Positions 16,750 through 24,942 of a stretch of 64,000 nt of DNA are shown one piece after another. Source of the DNA: WLWS01 sp965243105 (lineage in GTDB: Bacteria > Pseudomonadota > Gammaproteobacteria > Eutrophobiales > Eutrophobiaceae); NCBI GenBank assembly GCA_965243105.1, contig CBDEUC010000003.1, positions 558,001-622,000 of the forward strand, written 5' to 3'. Each line of letters starts with the position of its first letter. The stretch's first letter is position 1. Under the pieces are notes generated by a model. That model saw only the letters and a list, made by a program, of their open reading frames with translations. It was not told the DNA's origin and searched no databases. Made by a program: the position numbers and the translations under genes.

Positions 16750-19569
16750 TTGAAATCCTGCAGCAACGCAATATCCGGATTCTTTTTTCTGCTACTCGTC
16801 CTCGCGGGCTGGTTAGAAGTAGCATGGGCTGCTGAATTTGATAATGCCGATGCCTATTACGAGGATGCCCTCGGCAAGTATCGCACCAAGGATTTCAATG
16901 CCGCTATTATCCAGTTGAAAAACGCCCTGCAACTTAACGAAGAGCACCTGCCGGCAAAAATCCTGCTTGGGGAGTCATTACTGGGGTCAGGCGAGGCCCA
17001 GGCTGCAGAAGCCCAACTTCTCAGGGCGAGAAAGGAGGGGGCAGATGAAAACCTGGTAGCGATTCCCATCGCAAATAGCCTGTTAAGCCAGTCCAAGTAT
17101 GTGGATTTGGAAAATTACATTGCGCGGGCCAGGCGCTCGGCGAAAATAGATTCAAAATTGCAGGTGATTCTTGGCATCGCTTATACACAGCAACAGGAGT
17201 TTACCAGGGCCTCCGAAGCCTTCAATAAAGCGCGGCAGCTTGACCCAGGAAACCCCGAGCCCCTGCTCGCCCAGGGAAGCATTGCTCTCAATAATGACGA
17301 GCTGGAGAAAGTTGAGGAACTTGTCCAGCTGGTTGAAAACATTTCACCGGGTAATACGGACCTGCTTTTGTTGAAAGGCGACCTTCATACAAGGAAGAAC
17401 AGGCATGAACACGCTCTGCGTACCTACAATGAAATTTTGCAAATAAACCCGGAGTCTGTAACCGCTATACTGCGTCGCGCGAGAATTCTTCTTAATCGTG
17501 GCGAGTACGAAAAAATTATCGCCGACTTGAAGCCGCTGTGGGAAGACGAACTTTATGACCCCGAAGCCATTTACCTGTATTCAATTGCATTAGCGAGAAG
17601 TGGTAATACGGAGTTCGCTACCCGTGTGCTTGAGGAAGCAAGTCAGAAAATTGATTACTTTGGTGCGAACATCGTCGACAAGCACCCTACACTGGCCTTG
17701 CTATCAGCGACTATTGCATATCATCGTGGCGATAAGTTGAAAGCGCTCGAGGCGGCAAAGCAACTGATAGAGAAATTACCATCACATGGGCCGACGCGAA
17801 TGCTGTTAGCTCGCATCTACATGGACCTCGGACAGCATGCGGATGTCCTGGATGCGCTTGAACCGGTCAAGCATCGCAACCAGGGTAATTTTGAATTCAT
17901 GTCACTGTACGGACGTGCACAATTAGAGCTGAATCAATATTCAAATGCGATTCAATCCCTGCAGACTGCCGCTGCACTCAATTCAAACCCTGCGTCGCTG
18001 CTGCGCGAAATCTCCCTTGCCAGGCTGGCCGCTGGTAAAACCGAGGAAGCAATTCGTGACCTTGAAAAAGCTTACATGGCCGGGACATATGATACACCAT
18101 CGGCTGTCTTGCTCGCGTCCATCACCTTATCATCCGGCAACCTCAACAAGGCCCGGGAAATCGCCAGAACGCTCTTGATTCGCGATTCTGAAAATCCTGT
18201 TGTGCATAATCTTGCGGGCACGATAGAGGCCTCGACCGGGGACATTGAACAGGCCAAGCAGTATTTTCAAGATGCCATCGTGGCAGACAACAACTACATC
18301 CCTGCGATCATGAACCTGGTCAAGTTTGATCTGCGCGAGCAGCGCTTGACCAGTGCTGAGATGAGATTGCAGCACGTACTGGAAGTAGATCAGGACTCCC
18401 GCGAAGGGATGGCTGGAATGGCCAAACTTTCCGAGATGAAAGGGGATATGTATGCGGCCAGCGAATGGCTGGAAAAACTTTGGCTGCGACACCCCGAAGC
18501 AAAGAGCGAAATTTTCCAGCTGGTCCGAATTTATCAAAGCACCGAGAGAGGAGACCAGGCCCTTCGGACCATAGAGAAACTGCAGCAGAATTACCCGCGT
18601 GACTTTGAGGTTTTAATGAACCTGCTTGATACCCAGCTAAGCCTCGGCAAAAGAAACGAGGCTGTTGATACGCTGAACAGGAGATTACGCTATACCGTCG
18701 ACTTCAATGTCGCTCAACTTACTGAGCTTGCAAAAGTCCAGGTCAGCATGGAGGACCTGCAAGGCGCCCATGGCACACTAACTCGTTGCCTGGTACTGGA
18801 GCCTGGGTTCGAACAGGCGAAAATTGAATTGGTAAAACTGGAAACGCGACTTCGAAACTATGACCGGGCACTTCAACTCGCTGAAGAAATAATCGCGACT
18901 AACCCGGATTCTGCGCTGGGCTATAGCCTCAAAGGCGATGTCCTGGTATTCGCCAACCGCGAGGACGAAGCGCTGGAGATATTCCAGTCAACATTAAAGA
19001 AATGGCCCAGCACATCTCTTCATTTAAAGATTATCAAGCAAAATATTTCCTCGAACTCTTCCATCGAGGTGCTCGCTCCACTGAGGGAATGGGTGTCTGA
19101 CAGGGAAGATGATATGGAAGCACGTTTTGGCCTCGCCGTTGCGTACATCGATATAGGCGCATTTGAGGAAGCCATCAAGTTACACTTGTCCTTACTGGAT
19201 AAACTACCGGGTGATGCATCCATCCATAACAATCTTGCGTGGCTGTATCAAAATAAAAGCGACCGCCGTGCCCTCAAACATGCTGAGCGCGCCTTTCAGA
19301 TTGCGCCGAATGACCCGGATATACTCGATACCTATGGCTGGGTGCTGGCAGAAACAGGAGAACTGGATTCAGGGCTCAGTTTTATAAGGAAAGCATTGTC
19401 ACGAGCATCCACAAGCCCTGCTGCACGCTATCATCTTGCCCTGGTGTTGAGTAAGCTTGGAAGGGAAAATGAGGCGCGGGATACGCTTCGCGAGTTACTG
19501 GCAGAGAATCGAAGATTCAGGGAATCACAAGACGCCATTGCCCTTCTTGAGCGCCTTGAAAAAGGTTGA
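16750..19569 (+). CDS. prsT: PEP-CTERM system TPR-repeat protein PrsT-like
   Basis: A 939-residue exported protein made almost wholly of tetratricopeptide repeats (for example AAIIQLKNALQLNEEHLPAK and AFNKARQLDPGNPEPLLAQG). A hydrophobic signal (residues 9-27, GFFFLLLVLAGWLEVAWA) precedes them; no lipobox Cys is visible after it. PrsT-type proteins of about this size accompany PEP-CTERM/exosortase systems and exopolysaccharide clusters, and the gene that faces it here encodes a PEP-CTERM protein. The start is TTG, with TGGAG about 13 bases upstream. The stop is five bases from that of the convergent PEP-CTERM gene. PrsT is the best reading, but a general TPR scaffold cannot be excluded. Confidence 0.82.
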   Translation: MKSCSNAISGFFFLLLVLAGWLEVAWAAEFDNADAYYEDALGKYRTKDFNAAIIQLKNALQLNEEHLPAKILLGESLLGSGEAQAAEAQLLRARKEGADENLVAIPIANSLLSQSKYVDLENYIARARRSAKIDSKLQVILGIAYTQQQEFTRASEAFNKARQLDPGNPEPLLAQGSIALNNDELEKVEELVQLVENISPGNTDLLLLKGDLHTRKNRHEHALRTYNEILQINPESVTAILRRARILLNRGEYEKIIADLKPLWEDELYDPEAIYLYSIALARSGNTEFATRVLEEASQKIDYFGANIVDKHPTLALLSATIAYHRGDKLKALEAAKQLIEKLPSHGPTRMLLARIYMDLGQHADVLDALEPVKHRNQGNFEFMSLYGRAQLELNQYSNAIQSLQTAAALNSNPASLLREISLARLAAGKTEEAIRDLEKAYMAGTYDTPSAVLLASITLSSGNLNKAREIARTLLIRDSENPVVHNLAGTIEASTGDIEQAKQYFQDAIVADNNYIPAIMNLVKFDLREQRLTSAEMRLQHVLEVDQDSREGMAGMAKLSEMKGDMYAASEWLEKLWLRHPEAKSEIFQLVRIYQSTERGDQALRTIEKLQQNYPRDFEVLMNLLDTQLSLGKRNEAVDTLNRRLRYTVDFNVAQLTELAKVQVSMEDLQGAHGTLTRCLVLEPGFEQAKIELVKLETRLRNYDRALQLAEEIIATNPDSALGYSLKGDVLVFANREDEALEIFQSTLKKWPSTSLHLKIIKQNISSNSSIEVLAPLREWVSDREDDMEARFGLAVAYIDIGAFEEAIKLHLSLLDKLPGDASIHNNLAWLYQNKSDRRALKHAERAFQIAPNDPDILDTYGWVLAETGELDSGLSFIRKALSRASTSPAARYHLALVLSKLGRENEARDTLRELLAENRRFRESQDAIALLERLEKG

Positions 19570-19573
19570 TCGA

Positions 19574-20365
19574 TTAGACCAGGTGGCCCGACAAAACGTT
19601 CTTACGTCGAGTAGCCCGAACCCCGACCAGCCCGAGTGACATCAGGAGTAAGCCTACGGGCTCTGGAACTTCAGAAGATTCAACAGTCGCCAGCGCTTTT
19701 GTATCTCCGACATCATACCAGCTATTCGTTGTCGGATTCTTGTACCAGGCTTCAAATGTCAGGCCCTTGCTGCCGTCATAGTGCAACTCTGCGACGAGCG
19801 GGTGACCCATACCCGGCATTGCGAATCCTTCCCATCCCTCTTCCGGTACGGTTGAGTTATTACCATTTCTGTCGAGAGTCATACTCAGGCTCTGCCATTC
19901 AAACCCCCACCCGGTTTTATGGCTACGGTCATTCCCGGTGAATGGGTTTACACCCTGCGCCAGGTCCAGAAAGGTTTGTTGATTGACGTTGCCGCCCCAG
20001 TTGCCTGAGCGCTTGTAAGAGCTATTGGGACGTTTGAATTCGATATCAGACAACTGGATATTGATGCCCCAGACCTCGGAATTGTAGTCACGCGTCATGT
20101 TCCCGGAGATCGTTGCATTGCCATCTTCGGCAATTTCCATCTCCAGGTCACTCCATGACCAGTTTGTGTACTCATGGTCCCGGGTGTAGGAAGAGAAATG
20201 CCCGCCCAGGAACAGGCCCCTGGAGCCAAAGCCATAGTCTGCCGGGTCGCCCATGCCTGAGAGACTCAACTTGACAGCAGAGAACGACTGCGGCGAGACC
20301 AGCATGAACACTGCCATGCTTCCGGCCACGAGACCCCGCCTGAATTGATTTCCAAGGTATTTCAT
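19574..20365 (-). CDS. PEP-CTERM sorting domain protein
   Basis: A 263-residue secreted protein. A signal peptide (1-29, ending SPQSFSA) is followed by a beta-rich Trp- and Asn-rich domain of no recognised family. The C-terminus is the exosortase signal: VPEP, a hydrophobic helix (VGLLLMSLGLVGV), then a basic ATRRK tail. Exosortase should cut at this motif; no exosortase gene lies in the window. A near-perfect sigma-54 promoter lies just upstream. That fits regulation of PEP-CTERM genes by PrsK/PrsR with RpoN, as reported in other bacteria. Confidence 0.92.
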   Translation of the reverse strand: MKYLGNQFRRGLVAGSMAVFMLVSPQSFSAVKLSLSGMGDPADYGFGSRGLFLGGHFSSYTRDHEYTNWSWSDLEMEIAEDGNATISGNMTRDYNSEVWGINIQLSDIEFKRPNSSYKRSGNWGGNVNQQTFLDLAQGVNPFTGNDRSHKTGWGFEWQSLSMTLDRNGNNSTVPEEGWEGFAMPGMGHPLVAELHYDGSKGLTFEAWYKNPTTNSWYDVGDTKALATVESSEVPEPVGLLLMSLGLVGVRATRRKNVLSGHLV

Positions 20366-20381
20366 ACTTATTTAATAAAAA

Positions 20382-20397
20382 TGCAAAAATCGCGCCA
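20382..20397 (-). promoter_or_regulatory. sigma-54 (RpoN) type promoter for the PEP-CTERM gene
   Basis: On the minus strand the sequence is TGGCGCGATTTTTGCA, against the consensus TGGCACG-N4-TTGCW: one mismatch and exact spacing of the -24 GG and -12 GC. The predicted start would lie about six bases before the annotated ATG. That leaves almost no leader, so the start of the protein or of the transcript may need adjustment. Confidence 0.6.
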
Positions 20398-20464
20398 TAA
20401 AATATTTTGTTCTGCAAAAACAATATCTTATATATTTGGGGTGTATCCAGCTGTCTTTAGATTG

Positions 20465-20477
20465 TGACAGAATGTCA
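20465..20477. promoter_or_regulatory. 13-bp perfect palindrome, candidate activator site
   Basis: TGACA-GAA-TGTCA is a perfect inverted repeat between the divergent PEP-CTERM and ytoQ genes. It lies roughly 70-80 bases upstream of the sigma-54-like promoter, a normal distance for an enhancer-binding activator. No protein is known to bind it. Confidence 0.4.
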
Positions 20478-20645
20478 AGTTATCCGACACCTGCAAAGCC
20501 ACTTCCCCGGTGATTATTTTAGACTATTGTTTGCCATGCTGCCCCTTTCTTTGGTCCGGCGAATCTGCCTCGGGCGGCATTGTTTCCTGCTTTTGTGTAT
20601 TATCCGCTGCCCAATATTATTTACCAACACTCGGAGACTATATAG

Positions 20646-21101
20646 ATGAGCTGGAATATATACCTGTCCGGAGAAATCCACAGCGACTGGCGAGAGCAGA
20701 TTGCTGACGGCGTTGCGGCGGCAAAGCTCCCGGTTAGCATCAGCGCACCGGTTACTGACCACGCCTCGAGCGATGATTGCGGCGACATGATCCTCGGAAG
20801 CGAAGACCAGGCCTTCTGGAAGGACCACAAGGCCTCGAAGATAAATGCCATCCGCACGCGCAAGCTGATTGAAGATGCCGATGTCGTGGTGGTCAGGTTT
20901 GGCGACAAGTATCGCCAGTGGAATGCTGCATTTGATGCGGGCTACGCGGCAGCCATGGGAAAGGCCATGATCGTTTTACATGATGATGAATTGACCCATG
21001 CGCTGAAAGAGGTCGATGCTGCGGCGCTGGCCGTTGCAACCACGCCGGAACAGGTTGTTAACATCATGAAGTACGTCATTGACGGCAAGTTGCCTGCCTG
21101 A
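20646..21101 (+). CDS. ytoQ: YtoQ family protein
   Basis: A 151-residue cytoplasmic protein recognised by the opening WNIYLSGEIHSDWREQI, the VSISAPVTDHASSDDCGD stretch and ARKLIEDADVVVVRFGDKYRQWNAAFDAGYAAA-type core (here RKLIEDADVVVVRFGDKYR). The fold resembles nucleoside 2-deoxyribosyltransferase-like proteins; no activity is established for YtoQ. A GGAGA ribosome site precedes the ATG. greB follows after 39 bases on the same strand. Confidence 0.88.
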   Translation: MSWNIYLSGEIHSDWREQIADGVAAAKLPVSISAPVTDHASSDDCGDMILGSEDQAFWKDHKASKINAIRTRKLIEDADVVVVRFGDKYRQWNAAFDAGYAAAMGKAMIVLHDDELTHALKEVDAAALAVATTPEQVVNIMKYVIDGKLPA

Positions 21102-21140
21102 TTCCATTAACTGGGCGGGTCGTAGCGGAGACTAACGCTA

Positions 21141-21650
21141 ATGTCACGCTGGCGCGAGCCACGGGAAAAATCGTCGCCCTATATCACGGCGAAAGGATAC
21201 GCCGCGCTGGAGACGGAACTCGATGGGCTCTGGCAAAGGCGAGCGGACGTGACGCGTGCGCTGAGTGCTGCTGCCGCTGAAGGCGATCGCTCGGAGAATG
21301 CCGAGTATATTTATCGAAAGAAGGAGTTACGCGGCATCGACTCTCGCATCGGTTTTCTTCAACGTCGCATGCCGGAGCTGAATATCGTCACCGAGGTGAG
21401 TGATACTTCACGCATATTCTTCGGTGCCAGCGTGGTGGTAGAAAACGAGGATGGCGAGGAATCCTGTTATCGCATCGTCGGTGCTGATGAACTTTCCCAG
21501 TACCAGGACAGTATCAGCATTGATTCTCCCCTTGCCAGGGCCCTGCTTGGCAGGAGACGTGATGATGAAGTCAGCGTCAGGGTCGGAGAAAAAACCGTAA
21601 TTTACGACGTTATTGCCATTGAATATGCGAATGTCGACGAAGGGAATTGA
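21141..21650 (+). CDS. greB: transcription elongation factor GreB
   Basis: A 169-residue factor that enters the RNA polymerase secondary channel and triggers cleavage of backtracked RNA. The N-terminal coiled coil has YITAKGYAALETELDGLW, and GDRSENAEYIYRKKELRGIDSRIGFL carries the Asp-Arg-Ser-Glu-Asn-Ala-Glu tip, including the catalytic acidic residues. The C-terminal globular domain (FFGASVVVENEDGEE, ISIDSPLARALLGRR) follows. The Tyr-Arg-Lys-Lys-Glu segment and overall basic patch favour GreB over GreA. About ten residues longer than the E. coli protein. Confidence 0.95.
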   Translation: MSRWREPREKSSPYITAKGYAALETELDGLWQRRADVTRALSAAAAEGDRSENAEYIYRKKELRGIDSRIGFLQRRMPELNIVTEVSDTSRIFFGASVVVENEDGEESCYRIVGADELSQYQDSISIDSPLARALLGRRRDDEVSVRVGEKTVIYDVIAIEYANVDEGN

Positions 21651-22059
21651 TTTCAGGCAGATTTTGACCTGGCAGCGGCACCGGGATTAGCGTCATAAAC
21701 TCGTATTTTCAGCGCCACTCGGTTAGAATCCCTGCCTGTTGGACACATTCTGGGTTTTAGCTTGAACCGTGGGGGGCCTATACCCGCAGATTGCCCAATT
21801 CCTCTGATAAATCAATCAGTTATTTTTATCAGTACGTAACAGCCCTGGCGCTCACCATTTACCCCTTGAGTCATGACCGTGGTGAATCGTGTGTGCCTTT
21901 TATAAAGGGCTGACAGGCCCATTGGCCTGGTGACCGGAAGATACCGGTCCAGCCATGCTGCAGCAACGTATGCAGCCTGTTTATTTATACCTTACGCGTG
22001 GCTTTGGCCCTGGAAGAGATAGCCGAAGCAGCTGTAATTACAAGATAGAGGATTTAAAG
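21651..22059 (+). other. 409-base non-coding stretch with four inverted repeats, candidate structured RNA or 5' leader
   Basis: No convincing gene lies between greB and the RRM gene. On the plus strand there are a CTGATAAA/TTTATCAG repeat (21804-21832) and then three tandem perfect 6-bp stems. These are CAGGCC-CATT-GGCCTG (21914-21929), GACCGG-AAGATA-CCGGTC (21932-21949) and GCTGCA-N8-TGCAGC (21957-21976). The last is followed by a T/A-rich CTGTTTATTTAT. This looks like a structured leader of the RRM gene or a separate small RNA ending at the third stem. No clear promoter was found, and no tRNA, SRP RNA or tmRNA pattern fits. Confidence 0.5.
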
Positions 22060-22326
22060 GTGAAAAAAATGTTTGTCGGAAACCTGCCAGCCGAGGCTAC
22101 GGAAGAATCTGTTTCTGAACTGTTTTCAGAATTCGGTAAAGTGCGCTCTATTCACCTGGTAAGTGACGTTTTTACAAGAAAGTGCCGTGGTTTTGGCTTT
22201 GTAGAAATGGAAGGTCACGAGGCACGGGCCGCTATCACCGGTCTTAATGGCAAGAATTATAACGGCAAGCCGCTGCGCGTAAATTTTGAAGAACCGCGTT
22301 CAAAGCGAGGTGGCCGGCGTCGCTAG
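22060..22326 (+). CDS. RRM-type RNA-binding protein
   Basis: An 88-residue protein that is essentially one RNA recognition motif. RNP2 is MFVGNLP and RNP1 is CRGFGFVEM, with the usual aromatic residues for stacking on single-stranded RNA. A basic Arg/Gly tail (RSKRGGRRR) follows. The GTG at 22060 is chosen because GAGG lies eight bases before it; the ATG three codons later would leave 17. Small RRM proteins occur in cyanobacteria and several proteobacteria and are often cold-related. A long, stem-rich untranslated stretch precedes it, so post-transcriptional control is plausible. Confidence 0.92.
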   Translation: MKKMFVGNLPAEATEESVSELFSEFGKVRSIHLVSDVFTRKCRGFGFVEMEGHEARAAITGLNGKNYNGKPLRVNFEEPRSKRGGRRR

Positions 22327-22369
22327 GGCACCACGCAGGTATTGTTTACTACACTTCCTGCAATTCCTG

Positions 22370-23317
22370 TTACTGGTTCAGGCTGAGGCTCCCTACCAGT
22401 TCACTGATACTTTCAAGTCCGTGATTTTCAAGGTACTCGGCTATCCCGCGATTGATGGCCGGGCAAACCAGCGGATCATAAAAAAGCGATGTGCCGATAC
22501 CTATTGCTGACGCCCCGGCGATTATAAATTCCAGGGCATCTTCCGTACTGCAAATACCTCCCTGGCCGATGATAGGAATATTATGGGCACGGCATACTTC
22601 GTAGACCTGGTGAACTTTCAACAGGGCAATGGGCTTGATAGCCGGACCCGAGAGGCCGCCCTGGTTATTTCCAATCACCGGCGTTCGACTTTCAATATCG
22701 ATCGCCATACCCATGAGGGTGTTGATCACCGCAAAGCCATCGCTTCCAGCTTCAAGGCAACGTCGAGCATTTTCCGCGATATCGGTCTGGTTGGGTGACA
22801 GCTTGGTAACCAGTGGCTTGCTGGTGGCTCGACGACATGCCTCGACAACCCTGGCTGACATATCCGGGTCATTGCCGAAAGTCACGCCACCTTCCTTAAC
22901 ATTCGGGCAGGAAATATTAATTTCCATGGCATCGATGGGCGAGTCGTCAAATATCCTCGCCACCTCTTCGTACTCTTCAACGGTAGAACCGGAAATGTTT
23001 GCGATAAAGCGGGTTTCCTCGAAATCCAGTCCGGGCAGGTATTCTTCGACCACTTTCCTGGCGCCGGGGTTTTGCAGGCCTATTGAATTCAACATGCCCA
23101 TGGGCGTCTCTGCCAGGCGGTGAGGCTGGTTACCAAGCCTTGCTTCAAGTGTCGTGCCCTTGAGGCAGATTGCGCCTACATCCCTGTTGGAAAATCCCTC
23201 TACCCGGGTGTATTCTTCGCCAAAGCCGACACAACCTGACAGTAATACCAGGGGAGAATTAAAGGCCAGGCCGCAAAATTCGGTTTTTATCAGCTCACTT
23301 GTTCTGTCACTGCACAT
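22370..23317 (-). CDS. dihydroorotate dehydrogenase-like flavoprotein (class 1B type)
   Basis: A 315-residue FMN TIM-barrel enzyme. NISCPNVKEGG carries the catalytic Cys that marks class 1 enzymes; class 2 quinone-linked PyrD has Ser. GLQNPG, TKLSPN, GGLSGPAIKPIAL and the phosphate loop IGQGGI complete the pyrD 1B pattern. It would oxidise dihydroorotate in pyrimidine synthesis. Class 1B needs the PyrK iron-sulfur partner for NAD+, and no pyrK is adjacent. ATG at 23317 is chosen over a TTG two codons earlier. It diverges from trmL with 23 bases between. Confidence 0.82.
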   Translation of the reverse strand: MCSDRTSELIKTEFCGLAFNSPLVLLSGCVGFGEEYTRVEGFSNRDVGAICLKGTTLEARLGNQPHRLAETPMGMLNSIGLQNPGARKVVEEYLPGLDFEETRFIANISGSTVEEYEEVARIFDDSPIDAMEINISCPNVKEGGVTFGNDPDMSARVVEACRRATSKPLVTKLSPNQTDIAENARRCLEAGSDGFAVINTLMGMAIDIESRTPVIGNNQGGLSGPAIKPIALLKVHQVYEVCRAHNIPIIGQGGICSTEDALEFIIAGASAIGIGTSLFYDPLVCPAINRGIAEYLENHGLESISELVGSLSLNQ

Positions 23318-23340
23318 AAGCAACTCTTGTTTTACTTTTT

Positions 23341-23802
23341 ATGTTACACCTCGTGTTATACCAGCCAGAGATTCCGCCCAATACCGGCAACATTATACGC
23401 CTTTGCGCCAACACCGGGGCGATTTTGCACCTGGTTCACCCGCTCGGCTTTGAACTGGACGACAGGAAACTCAGGAGGGCCGGTCTTGATTACAGCGAGT
23501 TTGCCAATATTCTTGAATACGCCTCTTTCGAGGAATTCATCGAGCTCAATAAATCGCTGAGAGTCTTTGCAGTGTCTACTCGAGGGACAAGCTGCTATGC
23601 GGACATTGAGTTCCGTGATAACGATGCTTTCCTGATGGGCCCGGAAACCCGCGGCTTGCCTCGATCCCTGCTTGATACATTTGACCAGGACAGGGTGCTT
23701 CGAATTCCCATGAAAGAAGAGAGCCGAAGCCTCAACCTGTCCAATGCCGCGGCTATCATCGTGTATGAAGCCTGGCGACAGATGAACTTCCCGGGTAGTT
23801 GA
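23341..23802 (+). CDS. trmL: tRNA (cytidine/uridine-34 2'-O)-methyltransferase TrmL
   Basis: A 153-residue SPOUT methyltransferase that 2'-O-methylates the wobble base of certain leucine tRNAs. The start LVLYQPEIPPNTGNIIRLCANTG and the C-terminal knot (FLMGPETRGLP, RIPMKEESRSLNLSNAAAI) are diagnostic. Length is normal. It neighbours gpsA and secB, as cspR/trmL does in other gammaproteobacteria, but on the opposite strand. Confidence 0.95.
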   Translation: MLHLVLYQPEIPPNTGNIIRLCANTGAILHLVHPLGFELDDRKLRRAGLDYSEFANILEYASFEEFIELNKSLRVFAVSTRGTSCYADIEFRDNDAFLMGPETRGLPRSLLDTFDQDRVLRIPMKEESRSLNLSNAAAIIVYEAWRQMNFPGS

Positions 23803-23911
23803 TCCCGGGGTGCGCTGCGGTCGTTGACCCCGGCTTGCATGCGGCGTGGGTTATCCCTTACAGGGGGAAACATGACCCGGTATGTTCAACCCGGCTACCA
23901 GGTCGCCCAGG

Positions 23912-24910
23912 TTATATTTCTGATTTCGCTTCCCTGGCCAGTAGATTTAATACCGCTTCTTCAGCACTACAACGGGACTGCAGGATGTTGTGCACCTGTT
24001 CCGTGACAGGCATATCGACATCATGTTCCCGCGCCAGTTCAAATACGACAGAGGTCGTGACGATACCTTCTATGGCCTGTCCGATTTCCTGTTTCGCCTC
24101 TTCGATGCTCATTCCCTTTGCCAGTGCAAGACCAAAACGACGGTTTCGGGATTGATTGTCAGTGCAGGTGAGGATCAGGTCGCCGAGACCGGCCAGGCCC
24201 ATGAATGTCTCGCGTCGCCCGCCCAGGGCAATACCAAGGCGCATGATCTCTGCCAGGCTTCGCGTCATCAGGGCGCTTCGAGTATTGGCGCCATACCCGA
24301 GTCCATCGGCGATACCTGCAGCAATGGCAATGACGTTTTTCACGGCACCACCCACCTGCACGCCGATAACATCATCATTGGTGTATGTGCGGAAACGTTC
24401 ACTGTGAAACAGACCGGAAAAATGATCGGCGGTTGCTTCATTTGCGGATGCAATTGTAATCGCAGTGGGCAAACCTGCAGCCACCTCCCCGGCAAATGAC
24501 GGCCCGGATATGACTGCCAGTTCACGCGAGCCAAGGGCTTTCTCTGCTACCAGGCTGTTGAGTGAATTGGACGTTGGCTCAAAGCCCTTGCAGGCGAGGC
24601 ATATTCGTGGGGATGTATTTTCCAGGGTTGTTTTTAACAGTTCCAGTGAAGCCGTAAGGCCGGCGCAGGGCATCGCCATAACAACATCTTCCACCGTGGC
24701 ACATTGCGAAATATCGTCTATGGCCCTTAAGTTCGAGGGGAATTCAACGCCAGGCAAATACCTTGCGTTTTCACCGCTGCGGTTTATCTCCTCGATATGC
24801 TCCTTAACAATGTCCCAGATGTAAACATCATGTCCATTGCGGGCCAGTACCAGGGCAAGCGCAGTGCCCCATGAACCTGCACCAATTACCAGTATTTCTC
24901 TTGCAGCCAT
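23912..24910 (-). CDS. gpsA: glycerol-3-phosphate dehydrogenase [NAD(P)+]
   Basis: A 332-residue enzyme making sn-glycerol-3-phosphate from dihydroxyacetone phosphate for phospholipids. The nucleotide loop is VIGAGSWGTALALVLARNG. The catalytic Lys lies in GGAVKNVIAIAAGIADGLGYGANTRSALMTR, and GLAGLGDLILTCTDNQSRNRRFG is typical. It is the third gene of the minus-strand run yibN-like, secB, gpsA read from the right, with 32 bases to secB. Length is normal. Confidence 0.96.
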   Translation of the reverse strand: MAAREILVIGAGSWGTALALVLARNGHDVYIWDIVKEHIEEINRSGENARYLPGVEFPSNLRAIDDISQCATVEDVVMAMPCAGLTASLELLKTTLENTSPRICLACKGFEPTSNSLNSLVAEKALGSRELAVISGPSFAGEVAAGLPTAITIASANEATADHFSGLFHSERFRTYTNDDVIGVQVGGAVKNVIAIAAGIADGLGYGANTRSALMTRSLAEIMRLGIALGGRRETFMGLAGLGDLILTCTDNQSRNRRFGLALAKGMSIEEAKQEIGQAIEGIVTTSVVFELAREHDVDMPVTEQVHNILQSRCSAEEAVLNLLAREAKSEI

Positions 24911-24942
24911 TTGCGACTCGAATTAAATGCGCTTGCCAGGGC

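Noticed and set aside
20461..20480. CRP site upstream of ytoQ
   Set aside because: Only the TGTGA half matches; the second half is GTCAA, not TCACA. The perfect TGACA/TGTCA palindrome explains the pattern better.
21715..21930. Possible 6S RNA in the gap after greB
   Set aside because: A short stretch recalls 6S (ACACATTC then CTTGAACC), but no long closing stem or central bubble could be formed.
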